64,000 bases of DNA. Origin: Arthrobacter sp. Leaf69 (GTDB lineage: Bacteria > Actinomycetota > Actinomycetes > Actinomycetales > Micrococcaceae). A program made the position numbers and the translations under genes. Of the stretch, positions 17,544 to 26,701 are shown in pieces. Under the pieces are notes generated by a model. That model was not told where the DNA came from, made no database searches, and saw only the letters and a list, made by a program, of their open reading frames with translations. Where the stretch lies: positions 578,237-642,236 of the forward strand of contig NZ_LMLR01000010.1 in NCBI RefSeq assembly GCF_001422645.1, read 5' to 3'. Positions within the stretch are counted from its first letter, which is position 1. The number at the start of each line of letters is the position of its first letter.

Positions 17544-18361
17544 GACTCCTCACCCTCCGCACTGAAACCGGCACCAAGGCCGTGCGCCAGGACGGCGACA
17601 CCCTCACCGAGATCGACGGGTTCGCCGACGTCGGAGACCTGCTCCGCTCAGAAGGCTGGGAAGCGACCGCGCAGAACGCGAACGGCGCCACGCACCCGCT
17701 CGAGGGCGCGGACCTCGACGCCGTGGTCCCCTCCCCCGGCAAGATCATCTGCGTGGGCCACAACTACCGCAACCACATCAAGGAAATGGGCCGGGAAGTC
17801 CCCGAGTTCCCCACCCTGTTTGCCAAGTACCAGGAATCCCTGATCGGCCCGAACGACGACCTGGCCCTGCCGCAGGAATCGGACACGGTCGACTGGGAGT
17901 CCGAACTCGCCGTCGTCATCGGCAAGAAAGGCCGCCGGATCAGCGAAGCCGACGCCGCCGACCACATCGCCGGGTACGCCGTACTGAACGACGTGTCCAT
18001 GCGCGACTACCAGTTCCGCACCGTCCAGTGGCTGCAGGGCAAGACCTGGGAGAAGTCCACCCCGTTCGGACCCGCCCTGGTCACTAAGGACGAGTTCAGC
18101 GGCGGCCTCATGACCACCGCGGTGGACGGCGACATACAGCAGCAGACGCCCACGAACGACGTCGTCTTCACGCCCGAGTTCCTGGTCTCCTACATCTCGA
18201 CCATCATCACGCTGAACCCGGGCGACGTCATCGCCACCGGCACCCCCGGCGGCGTGGGTCACGCCCAGGACCCGAAGCGCTACCTGCAGGAAGGCCAGCT
18301 CCTGGTCACCACCATCGAGGGACTGGGACAGCTGAAGAACCGCGTGGTCAAGGAAGCCTGA
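17540..18361 (+). CDS. Fumarylpyruvate hydrolase (FAH family)
   Basis: The protein has 273 residues of the fumarylacetoacetate hydrolase fold. Landmarks are IICVGHNYRNHIKEMG, PTLFAKYQESLIGPND, the metal ligand region DTVDWESELAVVIGKKG and the GDVIATGTPGGVG loop. In the gentisate pathway it splits fumarylpyruvate to fumarate and pyruvate. The family also includes other acylpyruvases, but the operon position between the dioxygenase and the isomerase fixes the role. It overlaps both neighbours by a few bases. Confidence 0.9.
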   Translation: MRLLTLRTETGTKAVRQDGDTLTEIDGFADVGDLLRSEGWEATAQNANGATHPLEGADLDAVVPSPGKIICVGHNYRNHIKEMGREVPEFPTLFAKYQESLIGPNDDLALPQESDTVDWESELAVVIGKKGRRISEADAADHIAGYAVLNDVSMRDYQFRTVQWLQGKTWEKSTPFGPALVTKDEFSGGLMTTAVDGDIQQQTPTNDVVFTPEFLVSYISTIITLNPGDVIATGTPGGVGHAQDPKRYLQEGQLLVTTIEGLGQLKNRVVKEA

Positions 18362-19128
18362 TGGTTGCCCGCCACGACCAGACGACGGACCCGGAGCTGC
18401 TCGCGGCCCTGCTGCAGGCGCGCCGGGGCACGGCGTTCTTCGCCCGCAAGCTCAACGAGCTCAGTGATGCGGAACTCGACGGCGATTCGCTGCTGCCGGG
18501 CTGGACCCGCCGGCACATCACGGCGCACATCGGCTACAACGCCCGGGCCATCGCCCGCTTGGTCGAGTGGGCGGCCACCGGGGTGGAAACCCCGATGTAC
18601 CCCTCCACCGAGGTCCGGGACCACGAGATCAACTTCGGGGCCACCCTGAGCCCGATCGCGCTGCGGCACCTCTTCGACCACTCCGCCGTGCACCTGAACG
18701 TCGAATGGCGGGACCTGCCCGAGGACGCCTGGCACCACAAGGTCCGGACCATCCAGGGCCGGGAGGTGCCCGCCACGGAAACGGTCTGGATGCGCAGCCG
18801 CGAAGTCTGGATGCACGCCGTCGATCTCGCCAACGGTGCAGCCTTCCGGGACATCCCGGTCCCCGTCCTGGAACGGCTCCTGGCGGACATCACCGGCGCC
18901 TGGAAAACCCGCGGCACCGACGCAGGCCTCCTGGTGAAGGTCACCGACCGCGGCCTCACCTTCGGGGACACGACGACGGCGTCCCCCACGGTGGTCTCCG
19001 GGCCGCTGGCCGCCGTCGTCGAATGGGCTGCGGGCCGCGGCAACGGCGGCGTCACCGCGGCAGGCCCCCGCGCCAACGGCGCTGGACCATCAAACGGCGC
19101 GGTCCCGGCCGCACCGAAGTGGATCTGA
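18361..19128 (+). CDS. Mycothiol-dependent maleylpyruvate isomerase
   Basis: The protein has 255 residues of the DinB/MDMPI fold. The zinc ligands expected in this family are visible: H52 in GWTRRHITAHIG, then E148 and H152 in MRSREVWMHAVDL. It converts maleylpyruvate to fumarylpyruvate using mycothiol, a thiol found in actinobacteria. The start overlaps the previous stop (TGATG). The last 30 residues are Gly/Ala/Asn-rich and probably disordered. It completes the gentisate pathway in this window. Confidence 0.9.
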   Translation: MVARHDQTTDPELLAALLQARRGTAFFARKLNELSDAELDGDSLLPGWTRRHITAHIGYNARAIARLVEWAATGVETPMYPSTEVRDHEINFGATLSPIALRHLFDHSAVHLNVEWRDLPEDAWHHKVRTIQGREVPATETVWMRSREVWMHAVDLANGAAFRDIPVPVLERLLADITGAWKTRGTDAGLLVKVTDRGLTFGDTTTASPTVVSGPLAAVVEWAAGRGNGGVTAAGPRANGAGPSNGAVPAAPKWI

Positions 19129-19144
19129 GCCCCCAGGGGATGTT

Positions 19145-20218
19145 CTAGTGAACGTGGGAGCAGGTCGCGGTCTCAGTTGACGCGGTGGTTTCAGCTGCGA
19201 GGGAGCGGATCGTTGCGATGAGCGCTTTGGTGCCGGGGTCCTTTTCAAGCTGGGCATAGACCGGTGCCGTGGCGGTTTTGAAAGCGGCGATCTGCTCCTC
19301 AGTTGCGGAGACCACCGTCCCGCCTTTTTGGCAGAAGGATGCGGCCCAATCGGCTGTCGGGGTCATGGATGCGGTGATTTGATCCCGGCTTTTGGTTGCG
19401 GCTTCCTGCAGGATGCGGCGTTCGTTGGCCGTCAGGTGAGTAAGAGTGGCCGAATTGACCACGAGGGAGTTGATCTTGGGGTAGAGGGGAAGATTGCCGA
19501 CGACAGTTGAGGCCTTCGCAAACGAACTGGCTTTCTCGTAGGATGACTCGGCTGCCGTCAGGGTGCCATCCTCCAACGCAGCGGTGAACAGGTCCCCCAC
19601 CAGCGCACGGGGTTGGGCTCCGAGGGAGGTCAGCGCGGAGTATGTGGTTTCCGAACGCGGAGCCCGGACCAGTTTTCCGTCCACGTCGGAGGGCGCCAAC
19701 AACGGGCCGTCAAAGGAGAAGAGCAGCCGTTGCCCCTCCGGGAAGAGTGCCAGTCCGGTCAGCCCGACTTCGTCCAGGCCGGCCAGCATTCCAGCCGCGG
19801 CATCGGGGGAAACCAGCCTGGCCATCAGTTCATCAGAGTCAACGAGGAAGGGTGCGGACAGCCCGGCGAAGGATGTCACGCCTTCCCCTTCCCAGGTCCG
19901 GGTAGGGATCAGTGCCATGTCGAAATCGCCCGCTTCCACTGACTGCGCCACGACGTGGTTCCAGGCGTCAGCCTCGTCGCCGGCCGCCTTCAGCACCGGG
20001 TCGATACGGATTTCGCCGCGGGAAATTTCGTTCACCCGCCGGGCGAACTCGTCGATCTGCACAGCGCCCGGCCGGTCCGGACCCGTAGCGGTCGCGATGC
20101 TGAGGATCGTGGCATCATCCTGGCCCTGCGGCGCCTCGCGGGACGCGTTACATCCGGCAGATGCTGAAAGAACGGCCGCTCCGGCGGCGATGGCAATAAC
20201 GATCCGGCGGGCGTTCAT
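19145..20218 (-). CDS. TRAP-type solute-binding lipoprotein, orphan
   Basis: The protein has 357 residues. It has a lipoprotein signal peptide, with a hydrophobic helix and the lipobox SASAGC (cysteine 23). The mature part resembles DctP-type binding proteins: VQIDEFARRVNEISRGEIRI, PFLVDSDELMARL and the later SLGAQPRALVGDLFTAALEDGTLTAAESSY region. TRAP systems need membrane subunits DctQ and DctM; neither is in the window. It converges on the maleylpyruvate isomerase gene with only 16 bases between. Confidence 0.8.
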   Translation of the reverse strand: MNARRIVIAIAAGAAVLSASAGCNASREAPQGQDDATILSIATATGPDRPGAVQIDEFARRVNEISRGEIRIDPVLKAAGDEADAWNHVVAQSVEAGDFDMALIPTRTWEGEGVTSFAGLSAPFLVDSDELMARLVSPDAAAGMLAGLDEVGLTGLALFPEGQRLLFSFDGPLLAPSDVDGKLVRAPRSETTYSALTSLGAQPRALVGDLFTAALEDGTLTAAESSYEKASSFAKASTVVGNLPLYPKINSLVVNSATLTHLTANERRILQEAATKSRDQITASMTPTADWAASFCQKGGTVVSATEEQIAAFKTATAPVYAQLEKDPGTKALIATIRSLAAETTASTETATCSHVH

Positions 20219-20450
20219 GGTGGCCTCTTTCGTCTTCAGAGGCTCCCCCTCGACGGTTGGGGGCGGCGGCAGGAAAGCCTCTGATTAGCAAGCTACGCCG
20301 CCCGGCAAACAGCATCCATACCAAGGCCGCAACTAATAGTCAGTTCACAGGTCCGTCACAGTTTTCATCGCCGTCCACACCTTCAGGCAGGCGCCCCCTC
20401 CGTGCCGCCCATTCCCGCGGTGAGCCAAAGGCGGCACGGGGCCCGGACCC
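20219..20450. other. Noncoding stretch, no clear element
   Basis: This 232-base gap holds the upstream region of the TRAP binding protein and the downstream region of the DHA2 pump gene. I see no convincing ORF, RNA gene, palindrome or terminator with a long stem. Confidence 0.4.
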
Positions 20451-21920
20451 TCAGCCCAGGTGGACGACGGGAGCGTCACCGTCCGTGCCGGCGAATTTCC
20501 CGCGGTGGATGGTGATGAGCAGCAGGGCGATTGGGGTGATCAGGATCGCGACGCCCGCGGCCCAGAGGAACACCATGGAGTAGCCGCGCGACAGGGCCGC
20601 CAGCGTGGTTCCGCCGGCTGTTGCGGCCGCGGCGATAGTGCTGAACAGGGCGATGCCCAGAGACCCGCCGATCTGCTGCGAGGCGTTGACCAGGGCGCTG
20701 GCCACGCCGGAATCATCCTGGTCCACCCCGAACAGAGCGAGGTTCTGCATCGGCACAAAGACCATGCCCAGGCCGACCCCCAGCAGGAGCAGCGCAGGCA
20801 GCATGGTGACGAAGTAGCTCCCCTCGGCGCTGACCTGTGTCAGCCACAGCATCGCAGCCGCCATAAAGACCGGACCCGCCGCCGTCGGGATCTTTGCGCC
20901 CAGTTTCGGCAGGTTCTTCGCCACAAGACCTGCCGTGATGATCAGCGCCACCGTCATGGGCAGGGACGCCAGGCCGGCGAGGAACGGTGCGAAGCCCAGC
21001 ACGATCTGGATGTAGAAGTTGATGAAGAGGATGCCGCCGATGAGGACCGCGCCGGACAGAAGCGCGGCCAGGAACGCCGCCCCGCGGTTCCGCTCAGTGG
21101 CCACGCGCAGTGGCAGCAGAGGGTGCTTGACCTTCCGCTCGACGGCGACGAACAGCGCTATGAGCACCGCGCCGGCGGCAATGAAACCCCAGGCTTCGGG
21201 AGCGTCCCAGCCGTGTTCCGCGTTGGTGAAGCCGTATACGAGGGATCCCAGGCCCAGGGCGGCAAGCACCACTCCGGGCCAGTCGTACTTCGTGGACCCC
21301 TGCGCCTTGCTTTCGCTGACGAGTGACCATACACCGACGAGCGCGACGACGGCGATGGGCACGTTCACGAAGAAGCACCAGCGCCAGCTCACGTGTTCCG
21401 TCAGGAACCCGCCCAGCAACACGCCGACGGCGGCGCCGACGCCGGTGATGGAGCCGAAGATCGCGAACGCCGTGCCGCGGTCCTTCCCGCCCGGGAAGGC
21501 GACGGTCAGGAGCGCCAGGGCGGCAGGGGCCAGCAGCGCGGCGAACACACCCTGCAGTGCGCGGGCGCCGATGAGTTCCCCCGGCTGCTGCGCGATGCCG
21601 CCGATGAGGGACGCAACGGCAAAACCGACGGCGGCCACGATGAACGTCCGTTTGCGGCCCCAAAAGTCCGCGATCCTGCCGCCGAGCAGCAGGAAAGCGC
21701 CGAAGGCCAGGGCGTAGGCCGTGACCACCCAGGAACGCGTCGAGTCGCTGATGCCCATCTCGGTCTGCAGGCGCGGCAGTGCCAGGTTCACGATGGTGCC
21801 GTCCAGGACCACCATGAATTGCGCGAGGGCAAGGAACACCAGCGCCCACCACCGCTTCCTGGACACGCTCCCCTGCTGTACGTCTGCATTTGCTAGCTGT
21901 GTTGCCACGCCACGTTCCAC
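20451..21920 (-). CDS. DHA2-family MFS efflux transporter
   Basis: The protein has 489 residues and about 14 helices, as in EmrB/QacA pumps. Visible motifs are FMVVLDGTIVNLALPRLQ (helix 1), the loop GRIADFWGRKRT and the antiporter motif C region in GSITGVGAAVGVLLGGFLT. Such proteins export drugs or toxic metabolites with proton exchange. It follows marR on the same strand, and a MarR-type palindrome lies right before its start, so drug-induced expression is likely. Confidence 0.88.
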   Translation of the reverse strand: MERGVATQLANADVQQGSVSRKRWWALVFLALAQFMVVLDGTIVNLALPRLQTEMGISDSTRSWVVTAYALAFGAFLLLGGRIADFWGRKRTFIVAAVGFAVASLIGGIAQQPGELIGARALQGVFAALLAPAALALLTVAFPGGKDRGTAFAIFGSITGVGAAVGVLLGGFLTEHVSWRWCFFVNVPIAVVALVGVWSLVSESKAQGSTKYDWPGVVLAALGLGSLVYGFTNAEHGWDAPEAWGFIAAGAVLIALFVAVERKVKHPLLPLRVATERNRGAAFLAALLSGAVLIGGILFINFYIQIVLGFAPFLAGLASLPMTVALIITAGLVAKNLPKLGAKIPTAAGPVFMAAAMLWLTQVSAEGSYFVTMLPALLLLGVGLGMVFVPMQNLALFGVDQDDSGVASALVNASQQIGGSLGIALFSTIAAAATAGGTTLAALSRGYSMVFLWAAGVAILITPIALLLITIHRGKFAGTDGDAPVVHLG

Positions 21921-21924
21921 CCTT

Positions 21925-21960
21925 CAAAGTAATAATACTTACAAAAGTATAACTACTTTG
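21925..21960. promoter_or_regulatory. Long dyad before the DHA2 pump, probable MarR operator
   Basis: Arms CAAAGTAATAATACTT (21925-21940) and AAGTATAACTACTTTG (21945-21960) pair at 14 of 16 positions around ACAA. The A+T-rich dyad stands out from the GC-rich background. It lies between the marR stop and the pump start, five bases before the pump ATG. Confidence 0.7.
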
Positions 21961-21995
21961 AGGAGTGGTCCGGGTGGCGATTGCGGTGATGCGGT

Positions 21996-22469
21996 CTACT
22001 CGGGCTCGGCGAGCAGCGCCGCGAGCCGCTGCAGGGCGGGCAGGCTGGCCGCGATCTGCTGGCGCTCTTCGGGCAGCAGCCGGGAGCTCGCCGAGGACAG
22101 CGCCTCGGCCCAGGCGCCCTCAAGGAGCGCCTTGATCCGCTGGGATTCCGCCGTCGGATGGAGGGCGACGTAGCGCTTGTCGGCCGGGTCGCGGACCCGG
22201 GTGACAAGGCCCCCGGCAACCAGTTCGCGGAGCTGGACGCTGACGTTGCTGAACTGCCGGCCGAGGCGGGAAGCGACTTCCGCGACGGTGATACCCGGGT
22301 GGCTTTCGATGACCCGGAGGATTTCGAGCACACCGTTGGGGAGCGGCCGGACGCCGGTGTCATTGTGTGATTTCCGGCGGATATCGGAGGAAATATCGAG
22401 TACCGAGACCGCAAGGGCGCGGTGGTCCACAGCCTCCGTCGGTCCTTCTTTTGCGCCAGCACTTTCCAT
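21996..22469 (-). CDS. MarR family regulator
   Basis: The protein has 157 residues from ATG 22469. The winged helix includes LEILRVIESHPGITVAEVASRLG, a recognition region RQFSNVSVQLRELVAGGLVTRV, and the beta-wing RDPADKRYVALHPTAE. A longer frame upstream is not supported, as MarR similarity begins near here. It is co-oriented with the DHA2 pump 75 bases downstream and divergent from the alcohol dehydrogenase. It most likely represses the pump through the 21925-21960 dyad. Confidence 0.85.
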   Translation of the reverse strand: MESAGAKEGPTEAVDHRALAVSVLDISSDIRRKSHNDTGVRPLPNGVLEILRVIESHPGITVAEVASRLGRQFSNVSVQLRELVAGGLVTRVRDPADKRYVALHPTAESQRIKALLEGAWAEALSSASSRLLPEERQQIAASLPALQRLAALLAEPE

Positions 22470-22647
22470 GCCACCAGCATAGGCGCCGGGCCCCCGATGC
22501 CTATGCGGCCCGGGTGACGGGGGGCGCGACGGACGGGGCCCGGGCATCCGGCCGGCAGACGGGGCCGCCTTTCCTTTTGCGGCGGGAACAAGCAATAATC
22601 GGATGGTCAGCATACTTATCAATTCCGGTAATGACTGAAGGAGCGGC

Positions 22648-23823
22648 ATGAGGGCACTTACTTGGCAGGGAAAGCGGTCGGTCAGCGTGGAGGAGGTTCC
22701 GGACCCGGTAATCCAGGAACCAACGGACGCGATCGTCAAAATCACCTCATCGGCGATCTGCGGTTCCGACCTCCACTTGTACGAGGTCCTCGGGCCATAC
22801 ATGAAAGCCGGCGACATCCTGGGCCACGAGCCCATGGGCATCGTCCAGGAGGTGGGCCCCGCGGTCTCTAACCTCAAGCCCGGCGACAGGGTGGTCATCC
22901 CGTTCAACATTTCCTGCGGCCACTGCTGGATGTGCAGGCAAGGCCTGCAGTCCCAGTGCGAGACCACCCAGGTCCACGCCCACAACAGCGGAGCGAGCCT
23001 GTTCGGCTTCTCCGAGCTGTACGGCTCGGTCCCCGGCGGGCAGGCAGAGTACCTGCGCGTGCCCCACGCCGACTACGGGCCGATCAAGGTGGGGCAGGAA
23101 CTGCCCGACGAGCGGTACCTCTACCTTTCCGACATTCTTCCCACAGCCTGGCAGGGCGTGAAATACGCAGACGTCCCCGACGGCGGGACGCTGGCCGTCT
23201 TCGGGCTGGGTCCGGTGGGGCAGTTCGCCAGCAGGATCGGCCGGCACTTCGGCCAGCGGGTCATCGCTGTCGAGCCGGTTCCGGAGCGCCGCCGCATGGC
23301 CGAGAGGCACGGCGTGGAAACGGTCGATTTCACCAAAGACATCGGCGACCAGCTTCGCGACATGACCGGCGGCCGGGGCCCTGACGCGGTGGTCGACGCC
23401 GTCGGCATGGAAGCGCACAATTCGCCCGTCGGGGCCTTTGCCCAGAATGCGGTGGGCCTGTTGCCCGATGCCTTGGCCAAGAAAGCCATGGAGACTGCCG
23501 GCGTCGACCGGCTGGCAGTCCTCCACGCCGCCATCGACTCCGTGCGCCGGGGCGGGACCGTCTCGCTCAGCGGAGTGTACGGAGGAACGGCCAGCCCCAT
23601 GCCCCTGCTCACTATGTTCGACAAGCAGATCCAGCTCCGGATGGGCCAGTGCAACGTCCGCCGGTGGACGGACGAGCTGCTCCCGCTGGTGGAGGAATCC
23701 GCAGACCCGCTCGGCGTCATGGACCTCAAAACCCACGAGGTCTCCCTCGACGGCGCCGCGGCCGCCTACGAGATCTTCCAGAAGAAAGAAGACGGCTGCA
23801 TCAAGGTGGTGCTGAAGCCATAG
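22648..23823 (+). CDS. Zinc-dependent alcohol dehydrogenase, formaldehyde dehydrogenase-like
   Basis: The protein has 391 residues of the zinc MDR family. The catalytic zinc region is SSAICGSDLHLYE with GHEPMGIVQEVG. The structural zinc cysteines are in ISCGHCWMCRQGLQSQC, and the nucleotide loop is FGLGPVGQFAS. The inserted segment after DAVGMEAH is typical of glutathione-independent formaldehyde dehydrogenase-like enzymes. The true aldehyde or alcohol substrate is not known. GGAG precedes the ATG. It is divergent from marR. Confidence 0.85.
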   Translation: MRALTWQGKRSVSVEEVPDPVIQEPTDAIVKITSSAICGSDLHLYEVLGPYMKAGDILGHEPMGIVQEVGPAVSNLKPGDRVVIPFNISCGHCWMCRQGLQSQCETTQVHAHNSGASLFGFSELYGSVPGGQAEYLRVPHADYGPIKVGQELPDERYLYLSDILPTAWQGVKYADVPDGGTLAVFGLGPVGQFASRIGRHFGQRVIAVEPVPERRRMAERHGVETVDFTKDIGDQLRDMTGGRGPDAVVDAVGMEAHNSPVGAFAQNAVGLLPDALAKKAMETAGVDRLAVLHAAIDSVRRGGTVSLSGVYGGTASPMPLLTMFDKQIQLRMGQCNVRRWTDELLPLVEESADPLGVMDLKTHEVSLDGAAAAYEIFQKKEDGCIKVVLKP

Positions 23824-23869
23824 CCGGACAACCGGTGCGTGCCGCCGTCGGCCCTGACATGCTGGTGAG

Positions 23870-24685
23870 GTGACATCGGTCTCGACGGAAAGTCCCCGTA
23901 CCGCGCTCAGCTGGAAGCTGGTGCCGGCGGGGCTTGCCTCGGTGTCCGGCATGCTGTTGTTCGGCGCCGAGAAGGACCTTGGCTACGGAGTCCTCGCCAT
24001 GGGCGTGGTCACGGCGGCTTTCATCGACCGCGCGTTGCTGCGGCACCTCGCGCTGATCGCCGCGGGAATGGTCATCATTAGCGTGGTGCCGCTGAACGCC
24101 GACTTGAGCATCCAGCACATGGTGCTCATGGGCGGCGCCCTCGCCCTGGCCGTGCTGCTGCCGTGGCTGGTGTCGCGCTTCATCTACGGCGAGAGGATCA
24201 TCAGGTTTCCGGTGAACACCGGCCGCACATGGCCGCTGACCGCGAAGCTGTACCTGGTCGGCGTTGTGCTGCTCGGGTACTTCATCCTGCCGGCGTACCT
24301 GATCCGCACCGGGGTCTACCAAAACTGGCCGGATGCCTCCGACCCGACCATCTTTTGGCGGCTCTTTCTCGGCGTGCACGCTGTAGGCATCTGGGACGAG
24401 CTGTTCTTCATCTGCACCATGTTCACCCTGTTGCGGCAACACTTTCCGGACTGGCTGGCCAACATCCTGCAGGCCGTAGTGTTCTCGTCATTCCTGTGGG
24501 AGATCGGCTACCAGGCCTGGGGGCCGCTTCTGACGTTTCCCTTCGCGCTGCTGCAGGGCTACACCTTCAAGCTGACGAAGTCCCTCACCTACGTTGTGAC
24601 TGTGCACCTGACGTTCGACTTCGTTCTGTTCCTCGCGCTGGTCCACGCCCACAACCGCGACTGGCTGCCGATTTTCCTGTACTGA
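23870..24685 (+). CDS. Multispanning membrane protein, CPBP-like
   Basis: The protein has 271 residues from a GTG start and about seven hydrophobic helices. The C-terminal half resembles the CPBP (CAAX protease / bacteriocin-processing) family: GIWDELFFICTMFTLLRQHFP with the glutamate, then FSSFLWEIGYQ and the histidine in VTVHLTFDFVLF. The first motif has DE instead of the usual EE, so protease activity is uncertain. No bacteriocin gene is nearby. It starts 46 bases after the dehydrogenase stop. Confidence 0.6.
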   Translation: MTSVSTESPRTALSWKLVPAGLASVSGMLLFGAEKDLGYGVLAMGVVTAAFIDRALLRHLALIAAGMVIISVVPLNADLSIQHMVLMGGALALAVLLPWLVSRFIYGERIIRFPVNTGRTWPLTAKLYLVGVVLLGYFILPAYLIRTGVYQNWPDASDPTIFWRLFLGVHAVGIWDELFFICTMFTLLRQHFPDWLANILQAVVFSSFLWEIGYQAWGPLLTFPFALLQGYTFKLTKSLTYVVTVHLTFDFVLFLALVHAHNRDWLPIFLY

Positions 24686-24734
24686 GCCCTGCCTGGAATG
24701 AACCCTGCCTCGAACGAGGTGTCCGTCGTGCTGA

Positions 24735-25352
24735 TTAGCCTTCGTCGCAGAGCAGGTGGTACCAGCTGTCGGCGAGCACCTCGAGCGCGTGGTCGCGGTT
24801 TGGCTCGAGCTTGCGGCGCGTCCAGAGCGTGGCGACGTAGTCGAGCTGGGTGAAGGCGAGCGTTCCCCGGATGTGGTGCGTTTCTTGGGAGAAGCGGCCG
24901 GCCAGGTGCATGCCGCGGACGATGTCGGAGATGACCTCTTCATGCCATCCGCGGACCAAAGCCCGCACCTCGGGATCGACGGCGGCGGCCTCGTCGAGCA
25001 CGTCGAGGTACGGGCGGAAGACCGGCCAGAGCGCAGCGCGCGATTCGAGCCAGGCAAGGATTCCGTCCAGCTCGCCCGCCCGGACCACGTCGACGAGTCC
25101 GGCGGCGGTGGTCGTCGCCAGGTCGGGGCCATCCGCGCGGTCGAGCACGGCGTTGACGCGGGCCATGAAGTCCCTCATCAGGTCAGCACGCGAAGGGTAG
25201 TGCGCGTAGAAGGTCGCCCGGGTTGTCCCGGCCGCCACGGCGATCTCGTCGATGGTGGTCGCAGCGTAGCCCTTCTCGGTGAAGAGCTCGAGCGCGCGGT
25301 CGACGATCATGTCGCGGGTGAGCTGCTTCTGGGCCTCTCGCAACGACGACAT
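24735..25352 (-). CDS. TetR family regulator, left paralog of the catabolic island
   Basis: The protein has 205 residues. The N-terminal HTH is LFTEKGYAATTIDEIAVAAG and TTRATFYAHYPSRADLMRDF. The recognition helix region GTTRATFYAHYPS is identical to that of the TetR protein at 37052-37639. It lies downstream of the ferredoxin reductase gene on the same strand, after a 101-base gap. The two paralogs bracket the P450/phosphotriesterase island and may bind the same sites at 29953-30050. Confidence 0.88.
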   Translation of the reverse strand: MSSLREAQKQLTRDMIVDRALELFTEKGYAATTIDEIAVAAGTTRATFYAHYPSRADLMRDFMARVNAVLDRADGPDLATTTAAGLVDVVRAGELDGILAWLESRAALWPVFRPYLDVLDEAAAVDPEVRALVRGWHEEVISDIVRGMHLAGRFSQETHHIRGTLAFTQLDYVATLWTRRKLEPNRDHALEVLADSWYHLLCDEG

Positions 25353-25453
25353 GAGTCATATCCTATCCATGGTGTGCGGTAGTTGCCCGGCAGACGAGCA
25401 AAAGATGCGCTCCGGCAGGCGGCCCGACGTGCTGTATAGCGCGACGCCGCGCC

Positions 25454-26701
25454 TCAGGCGTTCACCGGCGCTGCCGGACGGAGTGCCCCAGGGCCGACGT
25501 CGGCCAGTCGGCGCAGTTTCGGGATGGGGATCCGGTAGTTGACCGCAGCGGCGGTTCCGGAGCCGTCGTCGTTCTCCCAGCGCAGGAGCCTAGACTCCGG
25601 GTCTTTGCCGGACTCGCAGTAGTCGGGCGCGCCGGCCACGGGAGTGAAGCCGACCGATTTGAGTGACAGACCGAAGCCCTCCGTCCAGAAATACGGCTGG
25701 AAGTTGAGTTCGGGGGCCGCGTCGCCCTGGAGCAGGCCGACGGCAGCGACCTTGGCCTGGTCGATGGCGCTGGTCCACAAGGGAACGCGCTGTACTCCGC
25801 GGCGGGTCGGGAAGGACGCCACGTCGCCGGCGGCAACGATCTCCGGCCGGAGCCGGCCGCGGGTGTCCACCCGCAGCGACCCGTCGACCAGGAGTGTGGA
25901 GCCCGCCAGCCAGCCGGTGTTTGGCTCGTCGCCGATGGCCGTGACGACGAGCTCTGCCTCCAGCTGGGTCCCGTCGGCCAGGACCACCCGCGCCGCGGCG
26001 TCGGAGTCTGCCCCTTCATCGAAGTCGATGAGGCGCGCCTTCCCGCCGCCAACGACCCTCAGGCCACGCCGGGCGGCGGCAGCGGTGAACATCCCGGACA
26101 AATGGCCACCCAGCTGGCGCGAGAGGGGCTGGACGTCGGAGACGAGCGTGACGTCGCAGCCAGCCTGCAGGCAACCCGACGCCACCTCCATGCCGAGCGG
26201 CCCGCCGCCGACCACAATGACCGACGGGCGCGCCGCGACGCGCTGTTTGAGCGTGATCGCGTCCTCGATCGTGCGCAGGGTGAGCTCCGGGGCAAAGCCG
26301 TCGTCCCGCGGCTCACGTGCTCCCTCCGTGGGGGCGAGGCGCTTCGCCCGGGAACCTGAGGCGATGACAAGGCCGTCATACGGCACTTCGCCGCCGCCGT
26401 CGAGCCGCACTATCCGGGCGTCGATGTCCAGGCCCGACACACTGACGCCGAGCAGCTCGGTCGCTTCGTGCGTCGGCTCGGGCAGTTTGTGGGCTTGCAC
26501 GCCGTCGCCGCCGTTCCCGTCGTCGCCGTTCCCCTTAACACCGTGCAGCAGCGCCTTCGACAGGGCCGGGCGGCTGTAGGGGTGGTGGCGCTCAGCACCG
26601 ACGACCGTCAGCTCGCCGTCGAAGCCGGCCGAGCGCAGCGAGTCGCAGGCCGTGAGCCCGGCGATGCCGTTGCCGACGACGACGATCCGACGCATTGTCA
26701 T
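25454..26701 (-). CDS. FAD-dependent ferredoxin reductase
   Basis: The protein has 415 residues. FAD motif GNGIAG (10-15), NAD motif VIVVGGGPLGMEVASG, and the C-terminal AAGDVASF region fit reductases that feed P450 or dioxygenase ferredoxins. The start at 26701 overlaps the ferredoxin stop (ATGACAATG); a further ATG is two codons in. A long upstream reading frame is a shadow of the ferredoxin and P450 genes. It would pass electrons from NAD(P)H to the adjacent ferredoxin. An insert of about 20 residues, rich in Gly/Asp/Asn, follows LLHGVKG. Confidence 0.88.
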   Translation of the reverse strand: MTMRRIVVVGNGIAGLTACDSLRSAGFDGELTVVGAERHHPYSRPALSKALLHGVKGNGDDGNGGDGVQAHKLPEPTHEATELLGVSVSGLDIDARIVRLDGGGEVPYDGLVIASGSRAKRLAPTEGAREPRDDGFAPELTLRTIEDAITLKQRVAARPSVIVVGGGPLGMEVASGCLQAGCDVTLVSDVQPLSRQLGGHLSGMFTAAAARRGLRVVGGGKARLIDFDEGADSDAAARVVLADGTQLEAELVVTAIGDEPNTGWLAGSTLLVDGSLRVDTRGRLRPEIVAAGDVASFPTRRGVQRVPLWTSAIDQAKVAAVGLLQGDAAPELNFQPYFWTEGFGLSLKSVGFTPVAGAPDYCESGKDPESRLLRWENDDGSGTAAAVNYRIPIPKLRRLADVGPGALRPAAPVNA

